In this document: positions 26,454 through 38,233 of the stretch, one piece after another | Position numbering within the stretch: position 1 is the first letter of the stretch | Layout: every line of letters starts with the position of its first letter | Assembly: GCF_900091615.1 (NCBI RefSeq) | Contig: NZ_FMIA01000002.1 | Span: 2,418,001 to 2,482,000, forward strand | Length of the DNA stretch: 64,000 bases | From: Micromonospora yangpuensis | GTDB lineage: Bacteria; Actinomycetota; Actinomycetes; Mycobacteriales; Micromonosporaceae | Reading direction: 5' to 3' | Translations under genes and position numbers: made by a program | The notes under the pieces: model-generated | Database searches by the model: none | What the model was told of the DNA's origin: nothing | The model's input: the letters and a program-made list of their open reading frames with translations, nothing else

Positions 26454-27413
26454 TCAGGGCTTGTTCTCCCGGTACCAGGTGGCCGCGCCGGGGTGCAGCG
26501 GCAGCGGCGTGGTGGCGATCGCCGAGCGGGGGTTCATCCGACCGGCGGCCGGGTGCGCGGCGGCGAGTTCGGCCCGCCGCTGCATCAGCAGCCGGGTCAC
26601 CTCGCGGACCAGTGGCTGCGGCAGGCTGCCCCGCACGATCAGGTAGTTCGGGTTGGCCACCGTGGTCACCGGCTCCATGCCGTACACCGAGCTGGGGATG
26701 TCCCGCAGCACGTAGACCTGGGGGTAGTTGCGGCGCAGCGGCTCGACCCACTCGCCGAGGTCGACCACGCGGGTGGCGGTGCCGGCGGCCAGTTGCTCGA
26801 CGGCGCGTACCGGCAGGCCGCCGGAGAAGAAGAACGCGTCGATCTGGCCCGTCCGCAGGGCGTCGACCGACTCGTCCAGGCTCAGCGGTCGCCGGTCGAC
26901 CGCGTCGTCGCTGAGGCCGGCGACGGTCAGTAGGCGGGTCGCGGTGATCTCCGTACCGGAGCCGGGCGCGCCCACCGAGACCCGTCGGCCGCGCAGGTCG
27001 GCCAGGGTGCGTACCGGGCCGGCGGCGGTGGTGACCAGGTGCAGCAGGTCGTCGTAGACCCGGGCCACGGCGACCACCTCGGGATCGGCGGCCGGGCCGG
27101 TCTCCAGCACGTCGGCCTGGGTGAAGCCCAGCTCCGCCTCGCCCCGGCCGACCAGCCGGACGTTCGCGGCCGAGGCGGCGGTGACCACCACGCTGGCCCG
27201 TACCTCGGGCAGTTCACGGTTGAGGATGGTGGCCAGGGACTGGCCGAAGGCGTGGTAGACGGCGGTCGGGCTGCCGGTGGCGATCCGGATCGGCACCGGT
27301 TCGCCGGGTTTCTCCCGGCAGCCGACCAGGCCGGCGGGCAGCATCAGCAGCACCACCAGCCCGGCGGTGTACCGCCGCCCGCGCGCAGACCAGCGACCGT
27401 TCACGGGCTGCAC
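26454..27413 (-). CDS. TAXI family TRAP transporter solute-binding lipoprotein
   Basis: 319 residues. A lipoprotein signal (basic start, then AGLVVLLMLPAGLVGC with the lipobox Cys near 32) leads into IRIATGSPTAVYHAFGQSLA, the typical first strand of TAXI binding proteins. TQADVLETG, RGRRVSVGAPGSGTEITA and DAFFFSGGLP are also family features. TAXI proteins bind small acids for a TRAP permease, but no permease gene lies nearby, so the partner must be elsewhere or the protein works as a sensor subunit. Confidence 0.88.
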   Translation of the reverse strand: MQPVNGRWSARGRRYTAGLVVLLMLPAGLVGCREKPGEPVPIRIATGSPTAVYHAFGQSLATILNRELPEVRASVVVTAASAANVRLVGRGEAELGFTQADVLETGPAADPEVVAVARVYDDLLHLVTTAAGPVRTLADLRGRRVSVGAPGSGTEITATRLLTVAGLSDDAVDRRPLSLDESVDALRTGQIDAFFFSGGLPVRAVEQLAAGTATRVVDLGEWVEPLRRNYPQVYVLRDIPSSVYGMEPVTTVANPNYLIVRGSLPQPLVREVTRLLMQRRAELAAAHPAAGRMNPRSAIATTPLPLHPGAATWYRENKP

Positions 27414-27464
27414 TGTGCGCCGTGGACGGCACGTACCGCAACCCGAGAACCAGTCGGGATGTGG

Positions 27465-28181
27465 TCAGCCGGTCGGCCGACCGGCGGGGTGAGCTGGGCC
27501 GGTCGGTCGACCGGTGGGGTCGAGCGAACCGGCGGGCAGTGTGGTGTGGGCCAGGATGCGGTCCCGGTCGGGGCCGTCGGCGACGCTGACCACGAAACAG
27601 CCGGCACCCGGGCGCAGCAGGGCCGGCACGTCCAGCAGCGCGGCGCTGCGGATCAGCACCGCGGCCAGGTCCCGGTCGGCCAGCCGGACCCCGAGGATGT
27701 GCCGGCGGACGTGCCGGCCACCGGCCAGCAGGGCCGAGCGCCACGCCGCCCCGGCCAGCCGGGACCGCCCGGTCCGGCGGGTGTTCGACGCGCCGGGTGC
27801 CGGCCCGCCCAGCAACTCCCGGCGGCCCTGGTGCCAGCCGGCCGCCAGCAGCGTCAGGTACCGGTGGCGGTGCCCGTCGGGCACCCACAACCGGTGCAGC
27901 TCGTAGCGGCGGCGCAGGCCACCGACGGCGACCTCGTGGCGTACCGGCACGTCGAGCCGGTCGAGCAGCTGCCACATCCGGTGCGCCGCCTCCTGCCGGT
28001 TGAACTCCGCCGGCCCGGTCGGGCGCGGCTCGGCGCAGCGGCGGCGGCCGGGGTCCACCGGCGCGGGCGCACAGCGCAGCAGGCAGGCTGCCTCGAACGC
28101 GTCGACCAGGGTCGGCCAGGCCAGCGGCGGAGGCGGCACCGGCGGGCGGAACCGGTCGAGCAGGATGGATTCGCGGGCCAC
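27465..28181 (-). CDS. Hypothetical protein, unknown family
   Basis: 238 residues from GTG 28181, chosen because AAGGAG stands seven bases upstream; an in-frame GTG at 28217 lacks this. The sequence begins VARESILLDRFRPPVPPPPLAWP and is rich in Arg, Leu and Pro with no membrane segment or signal peptide. A middle part (RYELHRLWVPDGHRHRYLTL) and a C-terminal part (CFVVSVADGPDRDRILAH) look folded; the last 30 residues are Pro/Gly/Thr-rich. Coding by codon bias and length only. I do not recognise it and no neighbour suggests a role. Confidence 0.65.
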   Translation of the reverse strand: MARESILLDRFRPPVPPPPLAWPTLVDAFEAACLLRCAPAPVDPGRRRCAEPRPTGPAEFNRQEAAHRMWQLLDRLDVPVRHEVAVGGLRRRYELHRLWVPDGHRHRYLTLLAAGWHQGRRELLGGPAPGASNTRRTGRSRLAGAAWRSALLAGGRHVRRHILGVRLADRDLAAVLIRSAALLDVPALLRPGAGCFVVSVADGPDRDRILAHTTLPAGSLDPTGRPTGPAHPAGRPTG

Positions 28182-28298
28182 GCGGGCACTCCTTGTCGAC
28201 AAGGGGAGTTCCCTCACGGTGGCAAACCGGCGGCCCGGAGGGTACCGGTCCGGGCCAGCCTTGAGGAAAACTTGCGGTGGCCGGCTTGCGGTGGCCGG

Positions 28299-29096
28299 TC
28301 AGAGTTCGGCCACCACCACGTCGACCTGCCGGGGGCGGCCGGCGGTCACCGGTGCCTCCTGCACGGTGTACTTCAGCTCCCGCAGCGCGCCGACCAGCTC
28401 GGCGGCGGTGCGTGGCCGGGCGCCGGCGGTCAGCAGGTCCCGGACCAGCCGGCCCTTGGTGGCCTTGTTGAAGTGGCTCACCACCGACCGGACCACGCTG
28501 CCGTCGACTACCCGTTCGTGCAGCACCCGGACGGTCACCGTGCGCTCGGCCAGCTCACCACGGGGGGTCCAGGTCGAGGCGTACGCCCCGGAGCGCAGGT
28601 CGAGCAGGGGTCCGTCGGCGGCCGCGGCGGCCATCGCCGACGGCAGCTCCCGTCGCCAGTACGCCGGCAGGGGCCCCGGACCGGGCAGCCGGGCCGAGAT
28701 CGGGCAGCGGTACGGCGGGATCCGGTCGGTCAGCCGCAGCGCCCCCCAGAGGCCGGAGGAGATCAGCACCGACCGGGCCGCCGAGCGGCGGGCGGCCGGG
28801 GCGAGCGTGTCGAGGTCGAGGGCGGCGTAGAGCACCCCGGTGTAGACCTGTCCGGCCGGGGCGGTCGCCGCCCGGTCGAGCCGGGTGTTGCGGCGTACTT
28901 CGGCGCGCTGCCCCGGGCCGAGCCCGAGCGCGTCGAGCGCGGCCGTGTCGTCCGGTGCGGCGCAGAGTGCGCCCAGCGCGTCCAGCACCCGTTGCCGGGC
29001 CGGATTCAACTCGGGCAGGCTGAGTCGGGACAGGTCGAGCCGCCGGCCGGTGCCGGTGTCGATCTTGCCTTCCGAGGGCGGCAGCAGGATGAGCAT
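28299..29096 (-). CDS. yaaA: YaaA family protein (peroxide-stress DUF328)
   Basis: 265 residues, full length for the family. It opens with MLILLPPSEGKIDTGTG (YaaA: LLPPSEGK), has YTGVLYAALD and LISSGLWGALRLTDRIPPYRCPIS in the centre, and SHFNKATKGRLVRDLL near the end, all family hallmarks. E. coli YaaA lowers free iron during peroxide stress and binds DNA. Single gene, divergent from the App1-type phosphatase gene with a 63-bp gap. Confidence 0.92.
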   Translation of the reverse strand: MLILLPPSEGKIDTGTGRRLDLSRLSLPELNPARQRVLDALGALCAAPDDTAALDALGLGPGQRAEVRRNTRLDRAATAPAGQVYTGVLYAALDLDTLAPAARRSAARSVLISSGLWGALRLTDRIPPYRCPISARLPGPGPLPAYWRRELPSAMAAAAADGPLLDLRSGAYASTWTPRGELAERTVTVRVLHERVVDGSVVRSVVSHFNKATKGRLVRDLLTAGARPRTAAELVGALRELKYTVQEAPVTAGRPRQVDVVVAEL

Positions 29097-29113
29097 GCGG
29101 GTCGGGGCTCCTC

Positions 29114-29169
29114 TCGCCTCGCGTGGCCGGGGTCGGCCGGGTGTGGCAGGGTGGCAGGCGTGTCACCGA
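29114..29169 (+). repeat. Promoter-like direct repeat, copy 1
   Basis: About 44 of 56 positions match 32203-32257. It contains GCCTCGCGTGGCCG, CGGGTGTGGCAGGGTGGC and the first bases of the following gene (GTGTCACCGA). CAGGGT (29147-29152) lies seven bases before the GTG at 29160, so it is probably the -10 of a leaderless transcript. Confidence 0.7.
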
Positions 29170-30206
29170 AAAGCGTCGGCGAACTGGCCGTACCCACCCT
29201 GCACCGCGCCGCGCGGATCGAGGACGCCGTGCACCAGTTGGTCGAGCGTCGGCTGCGGCGTACCGGGTGGCGGATCAACATCATCGCGTACACCGGCTAC
29301 GGCGCGCCCGGCTGGGTGCGGGTGATGTGCCGGGTGCTGCTCGGTCGACCGGATCCGGACGACCGCCGGCGGGGCCGGCTGGAGAAGGTACGGGGCTGGC
29401 GCAGCTTCGCCACCCTGCCGGCCAAGCACGTCACGGTCACCATCGACGCGGGGGGCGTACGGCAGCAGGCGAAGGCCGACCGCAGCGGTTTCGTGGAGAC
29501 CGTGGTCAAGGCCGACCTGCCGCCCGGCTGGGGGACGGTACGGATCAGCCTGCCCGACGCCGAGCCGGTGGACGCGCCGGTGCGCATCCTCGACCCGGAG
29601 GTCCGCTTCGGCATCCTCTCCGACATCGACGACACGGTGATGGTCACCGCGCTGCCCCGGCCGCTGCTGGCCGCGTGGAACACCTTCGTTCTCGACGAGC
29701 ACGCCCGTAACGCGGTGCCCGGCATGGCGGTGCTCTACGAGCGCCTGGTCACCGCGCATCCCGGCGCCCCGGTGTTCTACCTCTCCACCGGCGCGTGGAA
29801 CGTCGCGCCGACGTTGACCCGCTTCCTCTCCCGGCACCTCTACCCGGCCGGGCCGCTGCTGCTGACCGACTGGGGCCCGACCCACGACCGGTGGTTCCGC
29901 AGCGGCCGGGAGCACAAGCGGGCCACCCTGGAGCGGCTGTCCCGGGAGTTCCCCGACGTGCGGTGGCTGCTGGTCGGCGACGACGGCCAGCATGACCAGG
30001 AGATCTACCGCGAGTTCGCCGCCGGCCACCCGGGCAACGTGGCCGGGGTGGCGATCCGGCGGCTCTCGCCCACCCAGGCGGTCCTCGCCGGCAGCCTCCC
30101 CGCGCCGCTGGACCGCCGGAGCGAGGGTACGGCGCGGCAGAAGTGGCTCTCCGCGCCGGACGGGGCGGGGCTGTGGCAGTTGCTGCGCGAGGCCGGCATG
30201 GTCTGA
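29160..30206 (+). CDS. App1-type phosphatase (DUF2183 family)
   Basis: 348 residues from GTG 29160. The HAD-like catalytic motif GILSDIDDTVMVT (DxDxT) is near residue 160, followed by VFYLSTGAWNVAPTL and LLVGDDGQHDQEIY, the signature of the App1 / DUF2183 family related to yeast phosphatidate phosphatase App1. Bacterial members are presumed lipid or phosphoester phosphatases. N-terminal ~140 residues form a beta-rich domain of the same family. The gene appears leaderless. The upstream frame stays open for 2 kb but is only antisense to real genes. Confidence 0.88.
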   Translation: MSPKSVGELAVPTLHRAARIEDAVHQLVERRLRRTGWRINIIAYTGYGAPGWVRVMCRVLLGRPDPDDRRRGRLEKVRGWRSFATLPAKHVTVTIDAGGVRQQAKADRSGFVETVVKADLPPGWGTVRISLPDAEPVDAPVRILDPEVRFGILSDIDDTVMVTALPRPLLAAWNTFVLDEHARNAVPGMAVLYERLVTAHPGAPVFYLSTGAWNVAPTLTRFLSRHLYPAGPLLLTDWGPTHDRWFRSGREHKRATLERLSREFPDVRWLLVGDDGQHDQEIYREFAAGHPGNVAGVAIRRLSPTQAVLAGSLPAPLDRRSEGTARQKWLSAPDGAGLWQLLREAGMV

Positions 30207-30325
30207 CCGGGCTCGATTTCGCGGTTTGGCCGCCGGGTCGTCCTCTGCTCCGATTAGGGTAATGAAATGTCTGGTTTAATCCCGCGTGGGGTTATCCGGG
30301 GTCTCATCACCGTGGGGAGAGCACG

Positions 30326-32152
30326 ATGTGCGGCGTCTGTGGGGTGGTCGGCGACTCCGGCCGACGCGCCGGTGGCCTGAACCTGGTCGTCGGGATGAAC
30401 GCCGCCCAGCGGCACCGGGGCCCGGACGGTGACGCCACCTGGGCGGGGCCCGGGGCGGTGCTGGGGCACACCCGGTTGGCCGTGGTCGACCTCTCCGACG
30501 GCGGCCGACAGCCCTTCGTCAGCACCGACGGCACCGTCGCCGTGGTCTTCAACGGCGAGATCTACAACCACGGGGAGCTGCGTCGCCGGTACGCCCTGAC
30601 CACCGCCGAGGAGTGTGACGGGGCCATCCTGCCGGAACTCTGGGCCCGCCTGGGCACCGAGATGTTCGGCCACCTGCGGGGCATGTACGCCATCGCCGTG
30701 CACGACGCCCGGCAGGCCACCACGACGCTGGCCCGCGACCCGTTCGGGATCAAACCGCTCTACTGGTCGTCGACCGGGCACGGGCTGGCCTTCGCCTCCG
30801 AGTGCCGGTCGCTGCTGCCGCTGCACCCCGACGCGGCGCTGCGGGCCGACGCGTTGCACCGGTTCGTGGCCTTCGGCGCGATCGGCGCGGACGCCTCGCC
30901 GTTCACCGGCATCTCGGCGGTACCGGCCAACGGCTGGATCCAGTGGGGTGCCGACCGCACGGTACGCCGGGGTGTGGCGCGACCGGATCTGCTCACCGAC
31001 CTGCCACCGACCACGCCGGCCGAGCTGCGGGCGGCCTTCCTCGACTCGGTCGCCCACCATCTGGGCAGCGACGTGCCGGTGGCGCTGCTGCTCTCGGCCG
31101 GCTTGGACTCGGCCGCCCTGGCCTGGGCCGGCCGGGAACTCGGCACCGAGCTGGTCTGCGTCACCGTCGATCAGGACGGGGTGATGGGCGAGTCGTCCCG
31201 GGCGGCGCGCTGGGCGGACGAGCTCAGCCACCCGCACGTGTGTGTCACCACCCGGCCCGACCTGGCCGACGTGCGGCACTACCTTGCCGCGATGCAACGG
31301 CCGTCTATCGACGGGCTCAACACCTTCGTGGTCAGCCGGGCCGTGGCCGGGATCGGCCTGAAGGTCGCCCTTTCCGGCCTCGGCGGGGACGAGATCCTGG
31401 CCGGCTATCCCGTCTTCCGGATGCTGCGGGCGTTGCCCCTGCTGCGGGCCGCCGACCGGCTGCGGCTGTCCCGGCTGCTGGCCGGGCTCGCCCCCGCCGA
31501 CCGGCGGAAACTGGCCCTGCTGGCCGGCCCCGGGGGTCCCCGGGACGCCGCCGGCCTGGGTACGCTGGCCCGCCGGTTGACCGCCGAGCCCGAGCTGCGG
31601 CGCCTGCTGCCCTGGGCCGGGCCCACGGTGCCGGCGGAGTCCACCGGTGACCGGTCGGCCCTCGCCCTGTCCCGGTACGAGATCCGGAATTACCTGGGCG
31701 CGGTGCTGCTACCCGACGGCGACGCCTTCTCGATGGCCTGCTCGGTGGAGCTGCGGGTGCCCTTCGTGGACGTGCCGTTCGCCCGGCGGGCCCTGGCCCT
31801 CGACCCCAGACGTGGCGTCGGCAAGCGCGGCTTCGCCGCCTGCCTCGACGATCGTGGGCTCCGCCGGGTCGCGGCCCGCCGCAAGCAGGGCTTCACCCTG
31901 CCGATGGACCGGTGGATGCGCAGCGGACCGCTGGCGCCCGTGGTGCGCGCCGCCGCCGCGCCGGACGCGCCGGTACGCGAGGTCCTCGACCGCGCCGGGG
32001 TGGACGCGGTGCTCGCCGGTTGGCGGACCGGTGCCCTGCCCTGGACCAGGGCCTGGCAGGTGGCGGTCCTGGACGGCTGGCTGCGTACCCTGGATACGTC
32101 CGTGGTCCGGCTGCGGCACGACCCGGCGGACTCGCCCCTCGTCGTGGCCTGA
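30326..32152 (+). CDS. asnB: Asparagine synthetase (glutamine-hydrolysing)
   Basis: 608 residues. The glutaminase domain starts MCGVCGVVGD with catalytic Cys2 and has AAQRHRGPDGD and VVFNGEIYNH. The synthetase domain has the pyrophosphate loop LLLSAGLDSAALAW near residue 255 and LSGLGGDEILAGYP. It forms asparagine, or amidates another carboxylate, as many AsnB-like enzymes in glycan and antibiotic loci do. The upstream gap is AT-rich for this genome, with TAGGGT (30255-30260) and TTTAAT (30275-30280) as possible -10 boxes, and GGGGAGAG precedes the ATG. Confidence 0.92.
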   Translation: MCGVCGVVGDSGRRAGGLNLVVGMNAAQRHRGPDGDATWAGPGAVLGHTRLAVVDLSDGGRQPFVSTDGTVAVVFNGEIYNHGELRRRYALTTAEECDGAILPELWARLGTEMFGHLRGMYAIAVHDARQATTTLARDPFGIKPLYWSSTGHGLAFASECRSLLPLHPDAALRADALHRFVAFGAIGADASPFTGISAVPANGWIQWGADRTVRRGVARPDLLTDLPPTTPAELRAAFLDSVAHHLGSDVPVALLLSAGLDSAALAWAGRELGTELVCVTVDQDGVMGESSRAARWADELSHPHVCVTTRPDLADVRHYLAAMQRPSIDGLNTFVVSRAVAGIGLKVALSGLGGDEILAGYPVFRMLRALPLLRAADRLRLSRLLAGLAPADRRKLALLAGPGGPRDAAGLGTLARRLTAEPELRRLLPWAGPTVPAESTGDRSALALSRYEIRNYLGAVLLPDGDAFSMACSVELRVPFVDVPFARRALALDPRRGVGKRGFAACLDDRGLRRVAARRKQGFTLPMDRWMRSGPLAPVVRAAAAPDAPVREVLDRAGVDAVLAGWRTGALPWTRAWQVAVLDGWLRTLDTSVVRLRHDPADSPLVVA

Positions 32153-32202
32153 CGCCCGCGCCCCGCTCCCGTCGTCACCCCTTTCCCCGTGCGGAGCCAT
32201 GA

Positions 32203-32257
32203 TCGCCTCGCGTGGCCGCTCCGGATCGGGTGTGGCAGGGTGGCGAAGTGCCACCGA
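32203..32257 (+). repeat. Promoter-like direct repeat, copy 2
   Basis: Second copy of the 29114-29169 element, downstream of asnB. CAGGGT at 32236-32241 is followed six bases later by GTG (32248), which opens only a 17-codon frame (VPPTPDQRVGRCRLPGR). It probably drives the gene at 32314. Confidence 0.65.
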
Positions 32258-32313
32258 CACCCGACCAGCGTGTTGGCAGGTGTCGGCTGCCCGGGCGGTG
32301 ACAGGAGCTGTTG

Positions 32314-32967
32314 ATGGAGATCGAAGCGGAGATCCGGGACCTCACCGGCCAGTTGACCGAAGAGGCAGGCGAGGCCGTCCGGACACTCACCGACGACCAG
32401 AAGCGTCGGCTGCTCGACGACCAGGCGGTCCGAGACGGGCGGGCCGACCTGTCACAGGAGCGGTCCGCCCTCGCCAGTCACACCTGGGTTCGGGATCGGA
32501 TCTTCCAGCTGCAGACAGAGCAGTGGCGACCCGAACAACCGTACCTCCACCACCACCACAACCTCGGAGCCGACGGTGTCTGGGTGCCCAACCCCGGTCA
32601 TATCGCCGTCCGAGAGCAGGACGAGGGTCAGTGGCTCAAGTATCGCTACCTGACGAAACAGGCAGAGGCGAGGACGCAGCCGGAGGAGTGGGAGGAGTTC
32701 GACTACCTCCGTAAGCTGGGGCGCGGCACCTCCGAACGGCTCATCGAAGAGCAGCAGGAGCAGGTGACGACAGCGAAGACCAGACTCCGCGACGCTGTCG
32801 ACACCGTGGTCGGCAGGCTGAGATCCACGGCGGGTGGCGTCGATCCGCGCGTGTCCCAACAGGCCAACGTACGGATCCAGGCACCTGTCGTTCCGACCGG
32901 CGGCAAGCACGGCCGGCCCCGCCCGGACGACACGCCGAGCCCAGCTCGGAAGCGTTCCCGAAACTGA
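32314..32967 (+). CDS. Hypothetical protein, coiled-coil-rich, unlike neighbours in composition
   Basis: 217 residues from ATG 32314 (AGGAG six bases upstream). It is strongly charged: residues 1-60 and 110-170 are Glu/Gln/Arg/Lys-rich helices (for example SERLIEEQQEQVTTAKTRLRD), separated by a Trp/Tyr/His-rich core with YLHHHHNLGADGVWVPNPGH. The tail is Pro/Arg/Lys-rich (ARKRSRN). No signal peptide or membrane segment. Codons use more A and T than the flanking genes, suggesting acquisition by transfer. I do not recognise it. The charged helical ends with a short globular centre could be a partner-binding or immunity-type protein, but nothing shows this. Confidence 0.7.
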   Translation: MEIEAEIRDLTGQLTEEAGEAVRTLTDDQKRRLLDDQAVRDGRADLSQERSALASHTWVRDRIFQLQTEQWRPEQPYLHHHHNLGADGVWVPNPGHIAVREQDEGQWLKYRYLTKQAEARTQPEEWEEFDYLRKLGRGTSERLIEEQQEQVTTAKTRLRDAVDTVVGRLRSTAGGVDPRVSQQANVRIQAPVVPTGGKHGRPRPDDTPSPARKRSRN

Positions 32968-32997
32968 GCTCCGGCCCCGACGGTGGCTGCCCCGGCG

Positions 32998-37271
<4,274 letters not shown>

Positions 37272-37277
37272 CCGATC

Positions 37278-37283
37278 AACCTA
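37278..37283 (-). promoter_or_regulatory. Candidate -10 of glgE (leaderless)
   Basis: TAGGTT on the minus strand ends six bases before the glgE GTG; with no ribosome site visible, transcription would begin at or next to the start codon. The same layout is seen at glgA and glgC. Confidence 0.5.
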
Positions 37284-37404
37284 CCTGTGCGAGATCCCTT
37301 CGCGCGCGGTCACGCACGTCGGTGGCCGCTTCCCGCGCCCCCGATGGAGCTGCTGCGTGGCGAGTGAACGGCTTTGGGTGCTGCCCTCGCGCGCGCCGGA
37401 GACG

Positions 37405-37812
37405 GTGACGACCCTGGTCGACACCAACGTGTTGCTGGACGTGTTGACCGAGGACCCGAAATGGGCACCGTGGTCGGAGGCGGCGCTGGCCGAGGCCCGC
37501 GACGCCGGCAACCTGGTGATCAACCCGATCGTCTACGCCGAGGTCTCGATCCGGTTCGAGCGCATCGAGATGTTGGACGAGGCGCTGCCCGCCGGAGACT
37601 TCCTCCGCGAGGAACTGCCCTACCCGGCCGGCTTCCTCGCCGGTAAGGCGTACGCGCGATATCGCCGCCTGGGTGGGATGAAACGGGCACGGCTGGCCGA
37701 CTTCAACATCGGAGCGCACGCGGCGGTGTGTGATTACACCCTGCTCACCCGCGACGGCGCACGCTATCGGACGTACTTTCCCAGCCTCCGATTGCTTACC
37801 CCCGACGCCTGA
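37405..37812 (+). CDS. PIN domain ribonuclease (VapC-like toxin)
   Basis: 135 residues if GTG 37405 is the start, giving TTLVDTNVLLDVLTEDP, the usual first strand of this family; GTG 37357 would add 16 residues. Acidic catalytic residues are in place: Asp in LVDTN, Glu in IVYAEVS, Asp in RLADFNIGAH and in LLTRDG. Such proteins are Mg-dependent RNases of type II toxin-antitoxin pairs. No convincing VapB is found upstream: the space to glgE is 133 bp and holds only a 26-codon frame. Either the antitoxin is missing, elsewhere, or very small. Confidence 0.82.
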   Translation: MTTLVDTNVLLDVLTEDPKWAPWSEAALAEARDAGNLVINPIVYAEVSIRFERIEMLDEALPAGDFLREELPYPAGFLAGKAYARYRRLGGMKRARLADFNIGAHAAVCDYTLLTRDGARYRTYFPSLRLLTPDA

Positions 37813-37829
37813 CTTCCCCCCGCCCAGAG

Positions 37830-37852
37830 GTAAGGAAGGGCCCCTTCTTAAC
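37830..37852 (+). repeat. 23-bp palindromic repeat, copy 1
   Basis: GTAAGGAAGGGCCCCTTCTTAAC, a near palindrome around GGGCCC. The reverse complement of the element at 40609-40631 matches it at 21 of 23 positions. It lies 18 bp after the PIN gene stop codon and could act as terminator as well as dispersed repeat. Confidence 0.85.
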
Positions 37853-37890
37853 ACTCTTGCGGTCGTCAGGGCGGGCGTAGGTCCCCCCTT

Positions 37891-37946
37891 GAAAGCTCTT
37901 GGAAGAATTGTGCCCCTCGGGGGGCCGCTTTCTTCCAAGATCTTTC
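37891..37946. repeat. 56-bp long inverted repeat (17-bp arms)
   Basis: GAAAGCTCTTGGAAGAA (37891-37907) and TTCTTCCAAGATCTTTC (37930-37946) are complementary at 16 of 17 positions. The 22-base middle contains its own GCCCC/GGGGC stem. The arms are A/T-rich against the genome average, unlike the G/C hairpins that look like terminators elsewhere in the window. Confidence 0.85.
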
Positions 37947-38170
37947 TGTCCGTTCTGCACCCGATCTCGTTGCCGGGGCGTTCAGCCAGTCAGCCGCCCC
38001 GAGTGCTGCGAATGTGTCGATCAGGCGGGTGGCTCGGGGGCGACGAAGGACCCCTTGCCTTGGTGGACCGGTGCCCGGTGGACCGCCCCCGTTGCCCGAC
38101 GGGGACCAGGTGCCCTGCCCGCCGTCGGGCCCGGCCCTCGTCGGTTTCCCGCCGGGACCACGTCTACGGG

Positions 38171-38233
38171 GTGACCGTCGCGGTGGTCGTGCTGGTCCTG
38201 GTGGTGGTCGGGGTCCTCGGGTGGCGGTGGTGA
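38171..38233 (+). CDS. Possible 20-residue membrane peptide upstream of the XRE gene
   Basis: GTG 38171 opens VTVAVVVLVLVVVGVLGWRW, one hydrophobic helix with a Trp/Arg end, stopping in a GTGA overlap with the XRE start at 38230. The overlap and the clean membrane-helix composition suggest a coupled small gene; Val-rich peptides also arise by chance from GTG/GTC-rich DNA. Confidence 0.3.
   Translation: MTVAVVVLVLVVVGVLGWRW

Larger units (their letters stand above)
37813..38170. other. Non-coding stretch rich in palindromes
   Basis: No convincing gene in these ~360 bases. It holds one copy of a 23-bp palindromic repeat (37830-37852) and a long near-perfect inverted repeat (37891-37946). The remainder (37950-38170) has no clear motif apart from C/G-rich runs. 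Frames crossing it lack codon bias. Confidence 0.7.

Noticed and set aside
27039..29159. Extension of the App1-type gene by about 700 codons upstream
   Set aside because: This part is antisense to TAXI, the unknown gene and yaaA and has no motif; the GTG at 29160 is backed by a promoter.
37287..37367. 26-codon frame (starting VRDPFARGHARRW) before the PIN toxin, as a mini-antitoxin
   Set aside because: It lies over the glgE promoter, has no ribosome site and resembles no antitoxin that I know.
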